From: a virus
Direction: 5' to 3' (one strand)
Length of the DNA: 41,801 nt
Virus record (IMG/VR): IMGVR_UViG_3300035034_000469
Span: 1-41,801 of that record
Positions 31,713 to 40,072 of this stretch are shown here, in pieces. The notes beneath the pieces are model-generated. The model ran no database searches, was not told the DNA's origin, and saw only the letters and a program-made list of their open reading frames with translations. Within the stretch, counting starts at the first letter, position 1. Every line of letters starts with the position of its first letter. The translations under genes were made by a program, and so were the position numbers.

Positions 31713-32105
31713 CTAGTCTTCGGGCGCTTGTTCGGGGGATTCTTCCTTGTTCCCGTCTTCAACATCAGTATCATTCAATTCAGTAGAATCTTTCATTCCA
31801 TCCGTGAGATTGGCGTCCATCTCGTCCAGAATACCCTTGATGTCCCTGCCTCCCGTATCTGAAAAGATGCGGATCTCTTCCTGGAACTGCTTGTTGACCG
31901 CCGCCATGATGGGCTTACTTCCGACACGCTTCGCCTGAACAAACTGACGTCGCAGAGAACGCAGGCGGTCCATGGTCACGGGAGCCCTGCGGTTTTTGGC
32001 CGTCATTCGATCATTGGCTGTGATCACAGACCCCACCGGCTTGCCGAAGTAATCAGCCCCCGCCTTGGTGGCTACCTTACGCTCACTAGAAGAATTGAGA
32101 GCCAT
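31713..32105 (-). CDS. 130-aa head-region protein sharing a motif with the giant protein
   Basis: The protein has a basic N-terminal half with KAGADYFGKPVGSVITANDR, then MDRLRSLRRQFVQAKRVG, a helix and an acidic tail (TELNDTDVEDGNKEESPEQ). The GA-x-x-FG-K/Q-PVG-S/T-x-IT segment matches the N-terminus of the next gene. It lies between portal and giant protein, with AAGGAG before the ATG. Position and motif suggest binding to portal or capsid. The acidic tail could serve as scaffold-like or DNA-mimic surface. The family is not recognised. Confidence 0.65.
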   Translation of the reverse strand: MALNSSSERKVATKAGADYFGKPVGSVITANDRMTAKNRRAPVTMDRLRSLRRQFVQAKRVGSKPIMAAVNKQFQEEIRIFSDTGGRDIKGILDEMDANLTDGMKDSTELNDTDVEDGNKEESPEQAPED

Positions 32106-32118
32106 GAGATGTTTCTCC

Positions 32119-33597
32119 TTAAACGGCTAGAGCTTGAGCTTCGAGTTCTGCGAGAGCTTCAGCGTCAGCTTCTGGGTCTATGGGGGGAGCTTCAGGGTCT
32201 CCCCCTTGAGGGTCTTCACCCTGCTCAAGAGCAAACTGAGCTTCTGCCATCGCTTGCTCTTCCTGCTCCCGGGCTTCTACCTCAGTATAGTCTACATCAA
32301 GACCCATCTCATCTGCCATGGTCTCCTCAAGAGATCGCATGAACTCAGGGGTAATGGCAAGAGACTGGCCAGCAGTGGCGAGCTTATCAAAGGTGGCACT
32401 GATGGCCTCCTTCTGAGCGTCAGTAAGAGTTCCCCACGTGAACTGGGGGTATCTACCCTTAGAAAAGTTGAGCTCAATTAGCTGAGGAATCAAGAAGTTG
32501 TTGATGGCATCGGCAATGTCGTCCATAATTGCCTTGAGCATCAAAACGAACATGTCATCCCCGGGTTCGGCAAAGCTTATTGCCGAGCCTCCAGAGGATC
32601 CACTCCCCTGATCCTTGTCAAAGAAGTTAGCCAACACACTCTTGGACATCTGAGAATTGTGGTGGTTAATTAGATCAAGGTAATCAAAGTTCCCACCCTC
32701 CTTGAGAACCTCAACCTCGAACCCCTCAGGGATTGCCAGATACTGAGCGAGAGACATATTAGCCAGAGCTCTAGAGAATTCTTCCTTCTGAGACCTCGAA
32801 GCTCCCGGAGGCACTGTACCAAGGCGAGTTCCTACAGCAGAACGCTGACCGGCAAGATGGCCTGTGTAGTAGAGCTTGGACTTCTTGTCATAGTGGTAGA
32901 AGGCGGCGTTGAAGAAGCTTACTCCATAGAACTTCCTAAGCTCCTCTTGGGCGGCGTAGTACATCGCGTACTTGGGCTCAATGAACACGTCAATCTGGTG
33001 TGGCCCCTTCCAAACCCTCTGACGGAACCCTGCGAAACCTCCATGGTCGTCCGTCACAAACGTAACAGTAGAGCAAGGGCGGTACGCCAACTTCTTCAGG
33101 GCGATCTTACCCTTCAGAGGTCCCTGCTTGGGCTTCCAAAAGACCTTCTCGAAAGCAGAGAACCCGGTGAACAGCCCCTCAAGGATTTGAGCCATAACAC
33201 GGGAGAAGGGGACGCTCATTCCCCCGTTAGATGGGGAGGTATAGAAGACATCCTCAATGAACTTCGCCTCTTTCTCTCCTCCCTCTGCGGGGACGATAGA
33301 AGAGGTCTTGAGCGAAGACCGAATAGGAAGAGTGAGAAGGCGGTGAAGAGCCTGGGCCTGGCCATCACGCATTCGCATGATTTCAAGCTCGCGAATAGTT
33401 GGCCCATTATGGTCATAGTCAAGAGGAGAGACCTCATAGAGGGTATCGTCCCGAAGCTTAGGGGGCCGGATCGTGGTAGGGGAGTATGGGGTAGAGAAAG
33501 GAAGCTGGGCATCAACACCAAAAGTGATGTCATACCTAGACTCATCAATCTTAACAGGCTCGCTCATTCCACCACGAGCTCGGTTGGTATTAGCCAT
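32119..33597 (-). CDS. Portal protein (DUF935/Mu gp29-like)
   Basis: The 492-residue protein follows the large terminase and carries the portal pattern of the Mu gp29/DUF935 class: LEIMRMRDGQAQALHRLLTL at the start, GFSAFEKVFWKP, NFDYLDLINHHNSQMSKSVL, then GSAISFAEPGDDM. The C-terminal part is acidic and Gln/Glu/Ala-rich. It forms the dodecameric DNA gate. The ATG at 33595-33597 (MANTNRARGG) is chosen because GAGG lies 9 bases upstream and it overlaps the terminase stop by 8 bases. An upstream TTG is less likely. Confidence 0.87.
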   Translation of the reverse strand: MANTNRARGGMSEPVKIDESRYDITFGVDAQLPFSTPYSPTTIRPPKLRDDTLYEVSPLDYDHNGPTIRELEIMRMRDGQAQALHRLLTLPIRSSLKTSSIVPAEGGEKEAKFIEDVFYTSPSNGGMSVPFSRVMAQILEGLFTGFSAFEKVFWKPKQGPLKGKIALKKLAYRPCSTVTFVTDDHGGFAGFRQRVWKGPHQIDVFIEPKYAMYYAAQEELRKFYGVSFFNAAFYHYDKKSKLYYTGHLAGQRSAVGTRLGTVPPGASRSQKEEFSRALANMSLAQYLAIPEGFEVEVLKEGGNFDYLDLINHHNSQMSKSVLANFFDKDQGSGSSGGSAISFAEPGDDMFVLMLKAIMDDIADAINNFLIPQLIELNFSKGRYPQFTWGTLTDAQKEAISATFDKLATAGQSLAITPEFMRSLEETMADEMGLDVDYTEVEAREQEEQAMAEAQFALEQGEDPQGGDPEAPPIDPEADAEALAELEAQALAV

Positions 33598-35449
33598 TAC
33601 TGTATTCCTCAAATCCAGAAGGTAGAGAGAGTATAGACTCCATTCCTATCGGGCTAAGAGAACCCAGCCCATCAGCTAAGTGTATCTCATCTCCGACCTC
33701 AAAAATGGTGTCTCCCATGTTTACCATCGTCCCGTCAGGGTCCTCTTCGCCCCCCGCGACCAAGGCCCCCACCACGGAGCAAGCAAAAGCATCGGCGGCG
33801 TCTTTACTGCCGTTAGGAGGGTGGTCTACCTTCTTACCGAAAACAGACAGGGCCTCAAGCTCGTTGAGCAACAACTGATTAAAAGACATTCGAAGTCTTC
33901 CTTCGGAGGCAATATCTTTCAGGGTCCGCCAAATGCTCTGGTCTCGGTCAGGACTGAGCTTGTCAGAAGGGATCCCGTGCTGTTGAAGGATCTGAATGTT
34001 GTCTGCTGATTGAAATGAGTCAAACGTATAAGACACAATAGGGAACCCACGCTTAACTAGCTCAAAAGCCAGCTCTCGGGCCCACCGAACTTGAATCTCT
34101 CGGGCAGGCTCAGCTCCGGAGTCTGCCTCGAACGTCACTGTGAAGTCATTGCGGATCACAGGAACTGAAGTCTTCTGAGTGACTTGCTCTCCGTCCTTTC
34201 CAGAAGCGACAACCTCTTCTCGCTCTTCATAGTGAGAGATGTGAGACATCGCAACTCCGGCACGGTCACCTGAAATAGCGAGATCCCCGTGCATAGCATA
34301 GCGAGCCCCCTGGATCGGCTTGAAGCCGGGAGAGAAAGTGAAAACTGGCTCCCACCCCAAAGTCTTCTCTTTGGTAACCTCGGATTCCACCATGCGTCGC
34401 TTATATCCTACAGAAAGGGGTTGCGTATCCCTGTCTACAGCCTGCTTGAAGATGTAGAAGTTTCGGTAGTAGGGGTTAGTGGCCCGGGCAGGCTTGCATT
34501 CATACTTAGCCGCCGCTTCCACTGGGTCCTCTTCATAGTCAGATGCAAACTCTTGCTTGCCTTTACGAAGAGGGTTTACTTCCCAGGTGGCATAGGGACC
34601 AGAGGCAAAATAGATCGAGGTTGATGGAGAACGCTCAACATTGACCTTGGCCTCTTCCGTCAGCTTTTGGATCGTGGATCCCAGGTAGCGCGGGTAGGAA
34701 ATGGCCACGCGCTTATAGGTCTGAGGGAACCGAGTAGACGCAGATGTCTTAAGCATCTCCAAAATACCCTCAGCGGTAGTGGAGGCCTCGCGAGCCTTCC
34801 TTCCGCCGCCTACGAGCTCATTGCGAGCCTTGAAAGCATCGATCTCATCTGCAACCCCGAGGATCAGGTTCAAACCCTCTTGGCCCTCAGCGTCAGAGTG
34901 TCCCGAAATAGCCTCGATGTTCTTGTCATAGATGATGGTGTTCATCTTGGGCTCAGCTCGGTCCTTAAACCATCCTCTCTTCACGGCTCGGGTTAGAGGC
35001 ACGAAGAAAGCACGGTGGGCCTGCGGAGCGTTAGCGGCAATGTTGAGGAGGTGGATCGAGCTGGAGGAAGTCATGCCAAAGTGCTGTTGTGGAGACTTCA
35101 GACACATCAGCAAGTAGGCAACTCTCAGAGAGGCCACTCCAACAGTCATGTCCTTTCCGCCACCCTTGCCCCACTGTGCGGTGATAAGGTTCCGCATCGG
35201 GGTGTCTAAGGTGTCCTCCCAGTAGCCTCCGAATTCGTCAGCCATGGCAGGGTAGAGCTCTGGAAGATAGACACGCTCAATATGACGCACAAGCTCAAAC
35301 TGGATGTCCGACAGGGGAGGGTTATTAAGAAACTTTTGATCCTGCACAAACACGTCTAGGGAGACAGGTTCCTCGTCAAAGACCTGACTAAGAGTGCTTC
35401 TGTTAGGATCATCTCCAGCTAAGAGAAATTCATCCGAAAGTCTTCTCAT
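33590..35449 (-). CDS. Terminase large subunit
   Basis: The 619-residue protein has the packaging ATPase plus nuclease layout. The Walker A-like loop is QWGKGGGKD at 92-100, where Asp replaces the usual Ser/Thr. Walker B is NLILGVADEI at about 194-203 (D201, E202). Nuclease acidic residues appear in MHGDLAISGD (D389), SYTFDSFQ (D477) and DAADAFACSVV (about D550-D553). The last of these aligns with the C-terminal nuclease aspartate. The ATG at 35447-35449 has AAGGAG 6 bases upstream and lies 3 bases after the upstream gene. It pumps DNA into the prohead and cuts the concatemer. Confidence 0.92.
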   Translation of the reverse strand: MRRLSDEFLLAGDDPNRSTLSQVFDEEPVSLDVFVQDQKFLNNPPLSDIQFELVRHIERVYLPELYPAMADEFGGYWEDTLDTPMRNLITAQWGKGGGKDMTVGVASLRVAYLLMCLKSPQQHFGMTSSSSIHLLNIAANAPQAHRAFFVPLTRAVKRGWFKDRAEPKMNTIIYDKNIEAISGHSDAEGQEGLNLILGVADEIDAFKARNELVGGGRKAREASTTAEGILEMLKTSASTRFPQTYKRVAISYPRYLGSTIQKLTEEAKVNVERSPSTSIYFASGPYATWEVNPLRKGKQEFASDYEEDPVEAAAKYECKPARATNPYYRNFYIFKQAVDRDTQPLSVGYKRRMVESEVTKEKTLGWEPVFTFSPGFKPIQGARYAMHGDLAISGDRAGVAMSHISHYEEREEVVASGKDGEQVTQKTSVPVIRNDFTVTFEADSGAEPAREIQVRWARELAFELVKRGFPIVSYTFDSFQSADNIQILQQHGIPSDKLSPDRDQSIWRTLKDIASEGRLRMSFNQLLLNELEALSVFGKKVDHPPNGSKDAADAFACSVVGALVAGGEEDPDGTMVNMGDTIFEVGDEIHLADGLGSLSPIGMESILSLPSGFEEYSNG

Positions 35450-35452
35450 ATG

Positions 35453-36157
35453 CTACTCCTTAGAAGAAGTCAGCAAATCAGAAAGTAAGATCTTCTCATT
35501 CGAGGTCAAGTCTGACTCAACGGGGACATAGGCAGACTTCACTGGTTCTGGAACCCCGAAGTTGACCTGAGAACCCTCTACTGTATAAGGGATCTTGAAG
35601 TGCTCAGACTGATCATATTCGCCATAAGTAGACTTTTCAACAATGATATGAGAGGTCCATAGCTCGACAATCCAGAAAACAGGAATGTCCTCTTCAGGGG
35701 TGTCCCCAGAAAAGGTTTTCTTGCTGAGATCAGACTGGAACTTATTCCAGGCTCTGCGAACAAGGTCAGTATTAAACTCACCAGAGTATGAGAGCATGAA
35801 ATACTCTCCCTCGGAGTTTGAGGCTTTAACGATCTGATTTCTCTTGTTCTTGGCCTTTAGAGCGGTCCACTCTGCCAACGCCTTTGCGGCCTTGATTCGT
35901 GTGTCCGCCTTGACATCCTCGCCGCCCCGGGCCCATCTCTTGATACGGCTAATAGCAATAGCAATAGCCTGAGACTTGCTCTTCCCTGACTTCATTATCC
36001 CTCTGGCGATCTTTCGGACATAGCGGGGGAGCTCGCCGCCCTGACCTCCAGGACCAGCACGCTCCACCCAATTATCCTTGTTGCCCGGGGCCACGGCAAG
36101 GCTGGCAGAGCTACTGGCTAAAAGAACAATCAGATCTCTGTCATCAGAGTCCATCAT
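35453..36157 (-). CDS. Head-associated protein with conserved phage RKIARG/SQAIAIAI domain
   Basis: The 234-residue protein has NWVERAGPGGQGGELPRYVR and GIMKSGKSKSQAIAIAISRI with KRWARGG. This domain is often found in actinophage head proteins, either alone or fused to proteases or portals, and ends here in ALAEWTALKAKNK. The second half (FMLSYSGEFNTDLVRRAW to the end) is not recognised. The ATG overlaps the upstream stop (ATGA-type). It lies between the putative small terminase and the large terminase, so a packaging or head-assembly role fits. Confidence 0.65.
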   Translation of the reverse strand: MMDSDDRDLIVLLASSSASLAVAPGNKDNWVERAGPGGQGGELPRYVRKIARGIMKSGKSKSQAIAIAISRIKRWARGGEDVKADTRIKAAKALAEWTALKAKNKRNQIVKASNSEGEYFMLSYSGEFNTDLVRRAWNKFQSDLSKKTFSGDTPEEDIPVFWIVELWTSHIIVEKSTYGEYDQSEHFKIPYTVEGSQVNFGVPEPVKSAYVPVESDLTSNEKILLSDLLTSSKE

Positions 36158-36609
36158 CAGAGCCCCATCTCTGCGAATCCCTCAGAGAGAAGGATTCTCA
36201 ACTGCTGGCGGGTTTCCTGGTCCTCGATCTCATCAATCTTGCTCATTACCATCTTAGAGATAGACAACAGAAGAGCGTCTCTTAACTGCTCATGTCCTGC
36301 GGCTAACTGCTTGTTGAACTCTGAGGTCATATTAAGCCAGAACGAGACTAAGTCCTTGTGTCTGGTTGGGCTGAGAGCTTCAGACCTCTCTGACCTCTTT
36401 AGATTAATGTAGAAGAAAGCAATGCGCTCTAGAAGAAGAGTCTGAACAGTGTTCATAGGAAGGCCGTTTGCCTCAACCCTCAACCGAGCAATGATTTCCC
36501 GATACAGGGAGGACAGGTAAGGGTCATCCTCAAACTCCTGTGGCAGGTCAAAAGCCAGGTCAAGGGTATCCTCAACCTGAAGGTCTCTTCGATCTGCGCT
36601 ATCTGACAT
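36157..36609 (-). CDS. Probable terminase small subunit
   Basis: The 150-residue helical protein opens the head module, where small terminases lie. It has an acidic N-terminus (DTLDLAFDLPQEFEDDPYLS), then YREIIARLRVEANGLPMNTV, LLLERIAFFYINLKRSER and a C-terminal helix bundle. A clear DNA-binding helix-turn-helix is not obvious. The ATG has no Shine-Dalgarno and lies 5 bases after late-promoter copy 6, like the protease gene. The call rests on position, size and helical content. It could be another head protein. Confidence 0.55.
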   Translation of the reverse strand: MSDSADRRDLQVEDTLDLAFDLPQEFEDDPYLSSLYREIIARLRVEANGLPMNTVQTLLLERIAFFYINLKRSERSEALSPTRHKDLVSFWLNMTSEFNKQLAAGHEQLRDALLLSISKMVMSKIDEIEDQETRQQLRILLSEGFAEMGL

Positions 36610-36614
36610 AGTGC

Positions 36615-36625
36615 TACTATCGTCC
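36615..36625 (-). promoter_or_regulatory. Late-promoter motif copy 6 (GGACGATAGTA), leaderless position
   Basis: An exact copy covering the stop codon of the upstream glycosyltransferase and ending 5 bases before the ATG of the putative small terminase. The GATAGT hexamer to ATG spacing is 6 bases, the same as at copy 4. It would open the late head operon. Confidence 0.7.
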
Positions 36626-37381
36626 TTCTGCGTAAGAAACTACCCCATACTCTTCCCTGAAAGAAGGGCTCTGTGAAAAGTTCTGAGGCGTGGAGTGGGT
36701 TCCCTGAAGACCAATGTTCTGAGTTCTACTGAGCTGAGGTCGGACAGCCTGAAGACCAAACTTGGGATAAATTCTGGTGTTCAAATTCCAATCCCACCCA
36801 GACTCTCTTCCTGGGACCCCATTGAAAGTCGAGTAATCATGATCCCATGTGTCCCGCATAAAGTCATTCCATCTATCTCTCCAAGTGCACCAATTAAGGG
36901 ACTCGAAACGAGTAGATTTGGAAATAATTCTGGGGTCCCCCTCCAGTGCCCCAGAATAGGAGTGCCCAGAGGCGACTCTCGTGTCTTCAGAGTAGGTGTT
37001 GTCAATCCACTCAAACATCTCTAGAATGTCATCAGAAACGAGAAGATCATCTTCCGCCCTAAGAACCTGGTCTACTCCTAAGTTACTAAAGAGATGATCA
37101 AAAGAGGCCCAGGGGTGATGAAGAACCCCATACCTTCTAGGATTAACTTTCACCACACAATCAGGAAGTCTCATGTCTCGGGCAAACTGCGTGAAGAGAT
37201 CAACTACTTCCTGAGTTTCCCCAGAAGGGTCAACAGTGAGATAGAAGTACCACCGATTCATCCCTCGAACTTTCCGCCAGGACTCCAGAGATTCCCGAAG
37301 ATACCCGGGCCTGTCATAGGCGGTGAAGGCTACAGCTCTACTTCGGCTGGGTTGCGGATTCAATGTAATTGGTCCTTCCAT
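36617..37381 (-). CDS. Glycosyltransferase, GT-A/GNT-I-like
   Basis: The 254-residue protein has AVAFTAYDRPGYLRESLESW at the start, then RYGVLHHPWASFDHLFSNLG and QVLRAEDDLLVSDDILEMF (EDD at 110-112), like the acidic metal-binding motif of GT-A enzymes of the GNT-I/GT13 type. WCTWRDRWNDF and GRESGWDWNLNTR follow. It starts at ATG 37379-37381, overlapping the previous gene by 44 bases. A TTG six codons downstream with GGAAGG before it is an alternative. Together with the neighbouring epimerase and GT it probably builds a sugar decoration on virion or host molecules. The donor is unknown. Confidence 0.78.
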   Translation of the reverse strand: MEGPITLNPQPSRSRAVAFTAYDRPGYLRESLESWRKVRGMNRWYFYLTVDPSGETQEVVDLFTQFARDMRLPDCVVKVNPRRYGVLHHPWASFDHLFSNLGVDQVLRAEDDLLVSDDILEMFEWIDNTYSEDTRVASGHSYSGALEGDPRIISKSTRFESLNWCTWRDRWNDFMRDTWDHDYSTFNGVPGRESGWDWNLNTRIYPKFGLQAVRPQLSRTQNIGLQGTHSTPQNFSQSPSFREEYGVVSYAEGR

Positions 37382-38027
37382 CTTTTTTGTGTCCCCAGTG
37401 ATGCACCCCTATAGTTTCCGGAGGGAGAGAATCTCTGAAGCTTTTAGCATCTCCTCCTGGCGAGATCTTAGACCAGTGCACAGGATTGAAAGTCTCTTTG
37501 GGGAAGACGTGAATCCTTTCTGGTAAGCGTCGGGCCATGTCCGTCAAAAGCCCAGGACCTGTGGTATGAACCATCTCATCGGTGGGGTTCAAGAAATAGC
37601 GGGCTGGAAGCTTCGACAGGAGACGGCCCCAAAAGACATTCCGGGGAGCGGGAGCTCCAATAACAGCATTGACCACATCATTGATGTCATTCTCGTATGA
37701 AGCCCAAGCCTTCTTAGGGAGTTCGGGGAGAGGCCTAATTGGTTCGATGTCGCAGTTTACATACATTCCACCGAATTTATGAACGAGAGCATATCCCATT
37801 ACATCAGCCATCTGAACATATAACTCAATGCCCTGACGTCCCTCGTCTCTACGATAGAAGTCGTTGAAAACCTTGCCCAGAGTAGGAAATTCCTTGATGT
37901 CTTCTTCAGTCCACATCTTGATTTCCCAGTCCGGATTCATCTTGTCCCACATGAACCCAAACTCTGCATAGTCTTCTGGGATCTCTTTAGGGCCAGCCCA
38001 GAAGCGATGAATGATCTTAGTAGACAT
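37338..38027 (-). CDS. Glycosyltransferase, GT32/OCH1-like
   Basis: The protein (229 residues from the ATG at 38025-38027) starts STKIIHRFWAGPKEIPEDY. It has the DXD-region pattern ADVMGYALVHKFGGMYVNCD followed by IEPIRPL, typical of glycosyltransferase-sugar families such as GT32. The acidic motif reads NCD (91-93) rather than DxD, so the first Asp is replaced by Asn. The chosen start overlaps the epimerase stop by 11 bases and has GGAG upstream. A longer in-frame start would overlap more. It works with the epimerase and GNT-I-like protein. Confidence 0.78.
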   Translation of the reverse strand: MSTKIIHRFWAGPKEIPEDYAEFGFMWDKMNPDWEIKMWTEEDIKEFPTLGKVFNDFYRRDEGRQGIELYVQMADVMGYALVHKFGGMYVNCDIEPIRPLPELPKKAWASYENDINDVVNAVIGAPAPRNVFWGRLLSKLPARYFLNPTDEMVHTTGPGLLTDMARRLPERIHVFPKETFNPVHWSKISPGGDAKSFRDSLPPETIGVHHWGHKKDGRTNYIESATQPK

Positions 38028-38952
38028 TTTTGTAAAACTCCACTGTTCTCTTGACACCATCCTTTAATGAAATGAAACCTTTAGGATAGTCTCCATACAC
38101 AGGCCATAACGTAGACGGATCACCAAGAACGGTAGAGTTGGGCTTCTCGCCGTCTCTCATAGGAACGTGTAGAATTGCTCTACCAGAGTCAACCCCGACT
38201 TCCTCACAGACAGAGCGGGCTATCTGAGACACTGTGGTGGTAACTCCGGTACCAGCTTCCAGACCCGTAGCGGGCTCATAGAAATCTGACCCCGACTCAC
38301 CTCCGGCCTTGGTGTAATACAAAGCGTCTACCAAAATGTCTGCCACGTCAGAGACGTAGATCATGTCCATAACCTGGCTCCCGTTTCCATAGATCTCGAT
38401 GGGGTCTCCCCTGAGGGCCCGCATCACGAAGCTTGGCATGATCTTGCGTACCTGAGAGGTGCCATAAGGGGCGGCGACAGACTGCCCCGGGCCATAGGCG
38501 TTCAAGGCTCGGACAACGGCTACGTTCGTACCTCGGTACTGATTATACATCTTGGCGAACCGCTCAACGGTAGACTTAGATATTGAATAAGGGTTTTGCT
38601 CCCAGTGGTTCCCAACCGCAATGTTTACTCCGGGGACCTTGTATCTAGCCGCCGCTTCTAGGACGTTGAGGCCCCCTCGGACATTAGTGTCTACAGAAGG
38701 GCGCGGATTTTGAATGGTCTCTTGGGTGCCCAGAATGCCAGCCAGGTGAATGAACCCGTCACAATGAGCCATAGCCTCAAAAACTGATGTCTCATCTCGA
38801 ATATCCCCTAAGAAGGATCGAAGTCCTTGTTTCCTGGGAGCAGGCTTCACTGACCTAGAAAAAGAAATGACTTCGTGGCCGTCCCGAAGAAGTCTTTCAA
38901 CAGTGTGGGACCCGATGAACCCGGAACCTCCGGTGACAAGAATAGTAGACAC
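38017..38952 (-). CDS. NAD-dependent epimerase/dehydratase (extended SDR)
   Basis: The 311-residue protein has the SDR dinucleotide motif TGGSGFIGSH (7-16). The catalytic YxxxK is Y122-S-I-S-K126 (NPYSISKS). FIHLAGILG (67-75) and RALNAYGPGQSVAAPYGTSQ also fit. Near YxxxK the usual Ser/Thr position falls in VGNHW, so the catalytic Ser is not evident. It would convert a nucleotide sugar for the two glycosyltransferases that follow in the same operon. The GTG start has TAAGGAG with a good spacer. Exact product unknown. GalE- or UGD-type both possible. Confidence 0.82.
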   Translation of the reverse strand: MSTILVTGGSGFIGSHTVERLLRDGHEVISFSRSVKPAPRKQGLRSFLGDIRDETSVFEAMAHCDGFIHLAGILGTQETIQNPRPSVDTNVRGGLNVLEAAARYKVPGVNIAVGNHWEQNPYSISKSTVERFAKMYNQYRGTNVAVVRALNAYGPGQSVAAPYGTSQVRKIMPSFVMRALRGDPIEIYGNGSQVMDMIYVSDVADILVDALYYTKAGGESGSDFYEPATGLEAGTGVTTTVSQIARSVCEEVGVDSGRAILHVPMRDGEKPNSTVLGDPSTLWPVYGDYPKGFISLKDGVKRTVEFYKNVY

Positions 38953-38974
38953 AGCTTCTCCTTAGTAAGAGGCC

Positions 38975-40072
38975 TCAAGAAATTTGTATGTCGTGCAATG
39001 ACATCTTTTCGGAAGAGTCTGACACTTTCTGGGGTCGGGGGACTTTACTCGATTCTACCACAGTTGTATCTTTAGGCTCAGGTTTTCCTTGGGAAAGTAC
39101 ATCTGACATGAGAATCACTGCCATCTCCAAAGACCCTCTAGGGTCATCAGACACCCTCAACTTAGTTCTCAGATCCCACATAAGTTTCACCACAGAAAGA
39201 AGACGCTCTCTGTCAATCTCCACCGAGAGCTCCTTGCGGATGTCATAAGAAGAGCCTTCTCGGTCGAGTGAGCCGCCTGACCTCAGAATCAGAAGATCTC
39301 GATACAGTTCAAGCAAGGCTGAGGAGATCACTGAAGGAGAGGCCACAGTAGAGAGAACACTGTCCAACTCCAAAAGGATCGAGCCATAATCCCCAAAGCA
39401 CATCAACTTGACTAGTTGAGGAGCAAAGTCAGTTTTTCCGTTCACCTCAAGATAGTCAGATACCGAAGTAATTCCCGAAAGCTGGATGAATTCCAGAGAA
39501 GTCAAGGCTGAGCGAAGGTTACCCTGAGCCTCCCCAGCTAACACTTTAAGAAGAGAATCTGGAACCTCAATATTCTCAAGAGAAGAGACCTTCATCAAGA
39601 GATTCAGGGTCTCTGATGAGGAGATTCGCCTAAACTCAAATTCCATCAGCCTGGACTTAACACTATCAGGAATTTTGTGGGGTTCAGTAGTAAGGAGGAG
39701 AAAAATGGTCCCGGGGGTGGGCTCCTCTAGGGTCTTCAAGAAGGCATTGAAAGCCTCGCGGGTAAGATTGTGGGCTTCATCTAGGATGGTAACCTGAGAC
39801 CCGGACATGTATCGCAGGGAATCGATCAACGAGCGAACGTGATCAACGCCCCGATTAGAGGCGGCATCAATCTCTGTTACCTGCCCCCCAAACGACTGAG
39901 AAAGAATTCTAGCCGCTGAGGTCTTCCCGGTCCCTGAGGGCCCCGAAAAAAGTAATCCTTGGGGAACTCTGTTGAGCTCAATCATTCTCTGAAGGGCCAG
40001 AGAGGAGAGATCCTGCCCAACTAAGTCAGTGAACTCCTTGGGCCGATACTTCAAGAAAAGAGATTCATTCAT
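38975..40072 (-). CDS. DNA polymerase III clamp-loader-like ATPase (DnaX/RuvB-type)
   Basis: The 365-residue protein has SLFLKYRPKEFTDLVGQ at the start, Walker A GPSGTGKT (44-51), Walker B TILDEAH (95-101) and a sensor-1 region LLTTEPHKIPDSVKSRLMEF, where SRC of DnaX is SRL. The four-cysteine zinc module of bacterial DnaX is absent, as in phage/archaeal RFC-like clamp loaders. It overlaps the upstream four-cysteine gene by ATGA. It would load a sliding clamp for phage replication. Confidence 0.87.
   Translation of the reverse strand: MNESLFLKYRPKEFTDLVGQDLSSLALQRMIELNRVPQGLLFSGPSGTGKTSAARILSQSFGGQVTEIDAASNRGVDHVRSLIDSLRYMSGSQVTILDEAHNLTREAFNAFLKTLEEPTPGTIFLLLTTEPHKIPDSVKSRLMEFEFRRISSSETLNLLMKVSSLENIEVPDSLLKVLAGEAQGNLRSALTSLEFIQLSGITSVSDYLEVNGKTDFAPQLVKLMCFGDYGSILLELDSVLSTVASPSVISSALLELYRDLLILRSGGSLDREGSSYDIRKELSVEIDRERLLSVVKLMWDLRTKLRVSDDPRGSLEMAVILMSDVLSQGKPEPKDTTVVESSKVPRPQKVSDSSEKMSLHDIQIS

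Noticed and set aside
33646-33653. CCCGATAG 50 bases before the portal gene
   Set aside because: Coding for S-P-I-G of the terminase and diverges from the motif after GATAG.
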